Of a DNA stretch of 42,837 nucleotides, positions 42,836 to 42,837 are shown in pieces. Source of the stretch: Magnetococcales bacterium. Its GTDB lineage: Bacteria; Pseudomonadota; Magnetococcia; Magnetococcales; UBA8363. The stretch covers positions 1 to 42,837 of the forward strand of contig JADGCQ010000020.1 in NCBI GenBank assembly GCA_015228925.1, given 5' to 3'. Both the position numbers and the translations under genes were made by a program. Each line of letters begins with the position of its first letter. Within the stretch, counting starts at the first letter, position 1. Under the pieces are notes generated by a model. It searched no databases. It was not told the DNA's origin and worked only from the letters and a program-made list of their open reading frames with translations.

Positions 42836-42837
42836 GG

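Overview
The window is a 42.8 kb chromosomal segment of a Gram-negative proteobacterium. I see no rRNA, tRNA, phage or plasmid genes. Several markers are alphaproteobacterial in style: a FliX-like flagellar assembly regulator, an alphaproteobacterial-type YbjN protein, and DUF4845 between lepB and rnc. They sit with a tyrA-aroA-cmk-rpsA-ihfB-lapA-lapB run of the kind known from gamma- and betaproteobacteria. That mixture, with the many hybrid sensor kinases, fits a deep-branching lineage such as Magnetococcales (magnetotactic cocci). This placement is inference; no magnetosome gene is present.

Layout. 1-75 is the end of a dispersed repeat element. 75-2954 (-) encodes an orphan Hsp70/actin-fold ATPase, divergent from leuA (3218-4765, +). 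A broken antitoxin gene follows leuA. 5149-9043 (-) is the lepA-lepB-DUF4845-rnc operon, preceded by a fliX-like gene with a sigma-54-like promoter. 9904-16236 (+) is a three-gene phosphorelay: an excisionase-type HTH fused to a receiver, a CHASE hybrid kinase, and a receiver/three-PAS/hybrid/Hpt kinase. Then come ybjN and glgB. 19530-20187 holds a solitary HicB-type antitoxin and a complete copy of the repeat element.

20188-27130 is the most unusual part. A GAF/sigma-54 activator is divergent from a small secreted protein. That gene faces, tail to tail, a solitary InsA-like zinc-ribbon protein. Both have sigma-54-like promoter sequences, which suggests a small sigma-54 regulon under the adjacent activator. 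A DnaJ-related gene follows, divergent from a coupled pair: a GAF-membrane fusion protein and an M50 peptidase with a lipoyl/barrel-sandwich domain. An AlbA_2/Schlafen-like ATP-binding regulator lies at 27171-28415.

28481-35403 (-) is a metabolic operon, in transcription order rpiB-glyA-ribD-ribE-ribBA-ribH-nusB-thiL. It supplies pentose phosphate and one-carbon metabolism, riboflavin synthesis, antitermination and thiamine diphosphate formation. A second full copy of the repeat element separates it from 35806-42835 (-), tyrA-aroA-cmk-rpsA-ihfB-lapA-lapB. That run covers aromatic amino acids, CMP kinase, ribosomal protein S1, IHF and LPS-assembly control.

The repeat element (one partial and two full copies) is about 250-270 bp. 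It has terminal inverted repeats, each carrying a G/C hairpin followed outwards by a T-rich tract, and 47-bp-period repeats inside. It resembles a MITE and could act as a bidirectional terminator. One copy abuts a truncated reading frame upstream of hicB.
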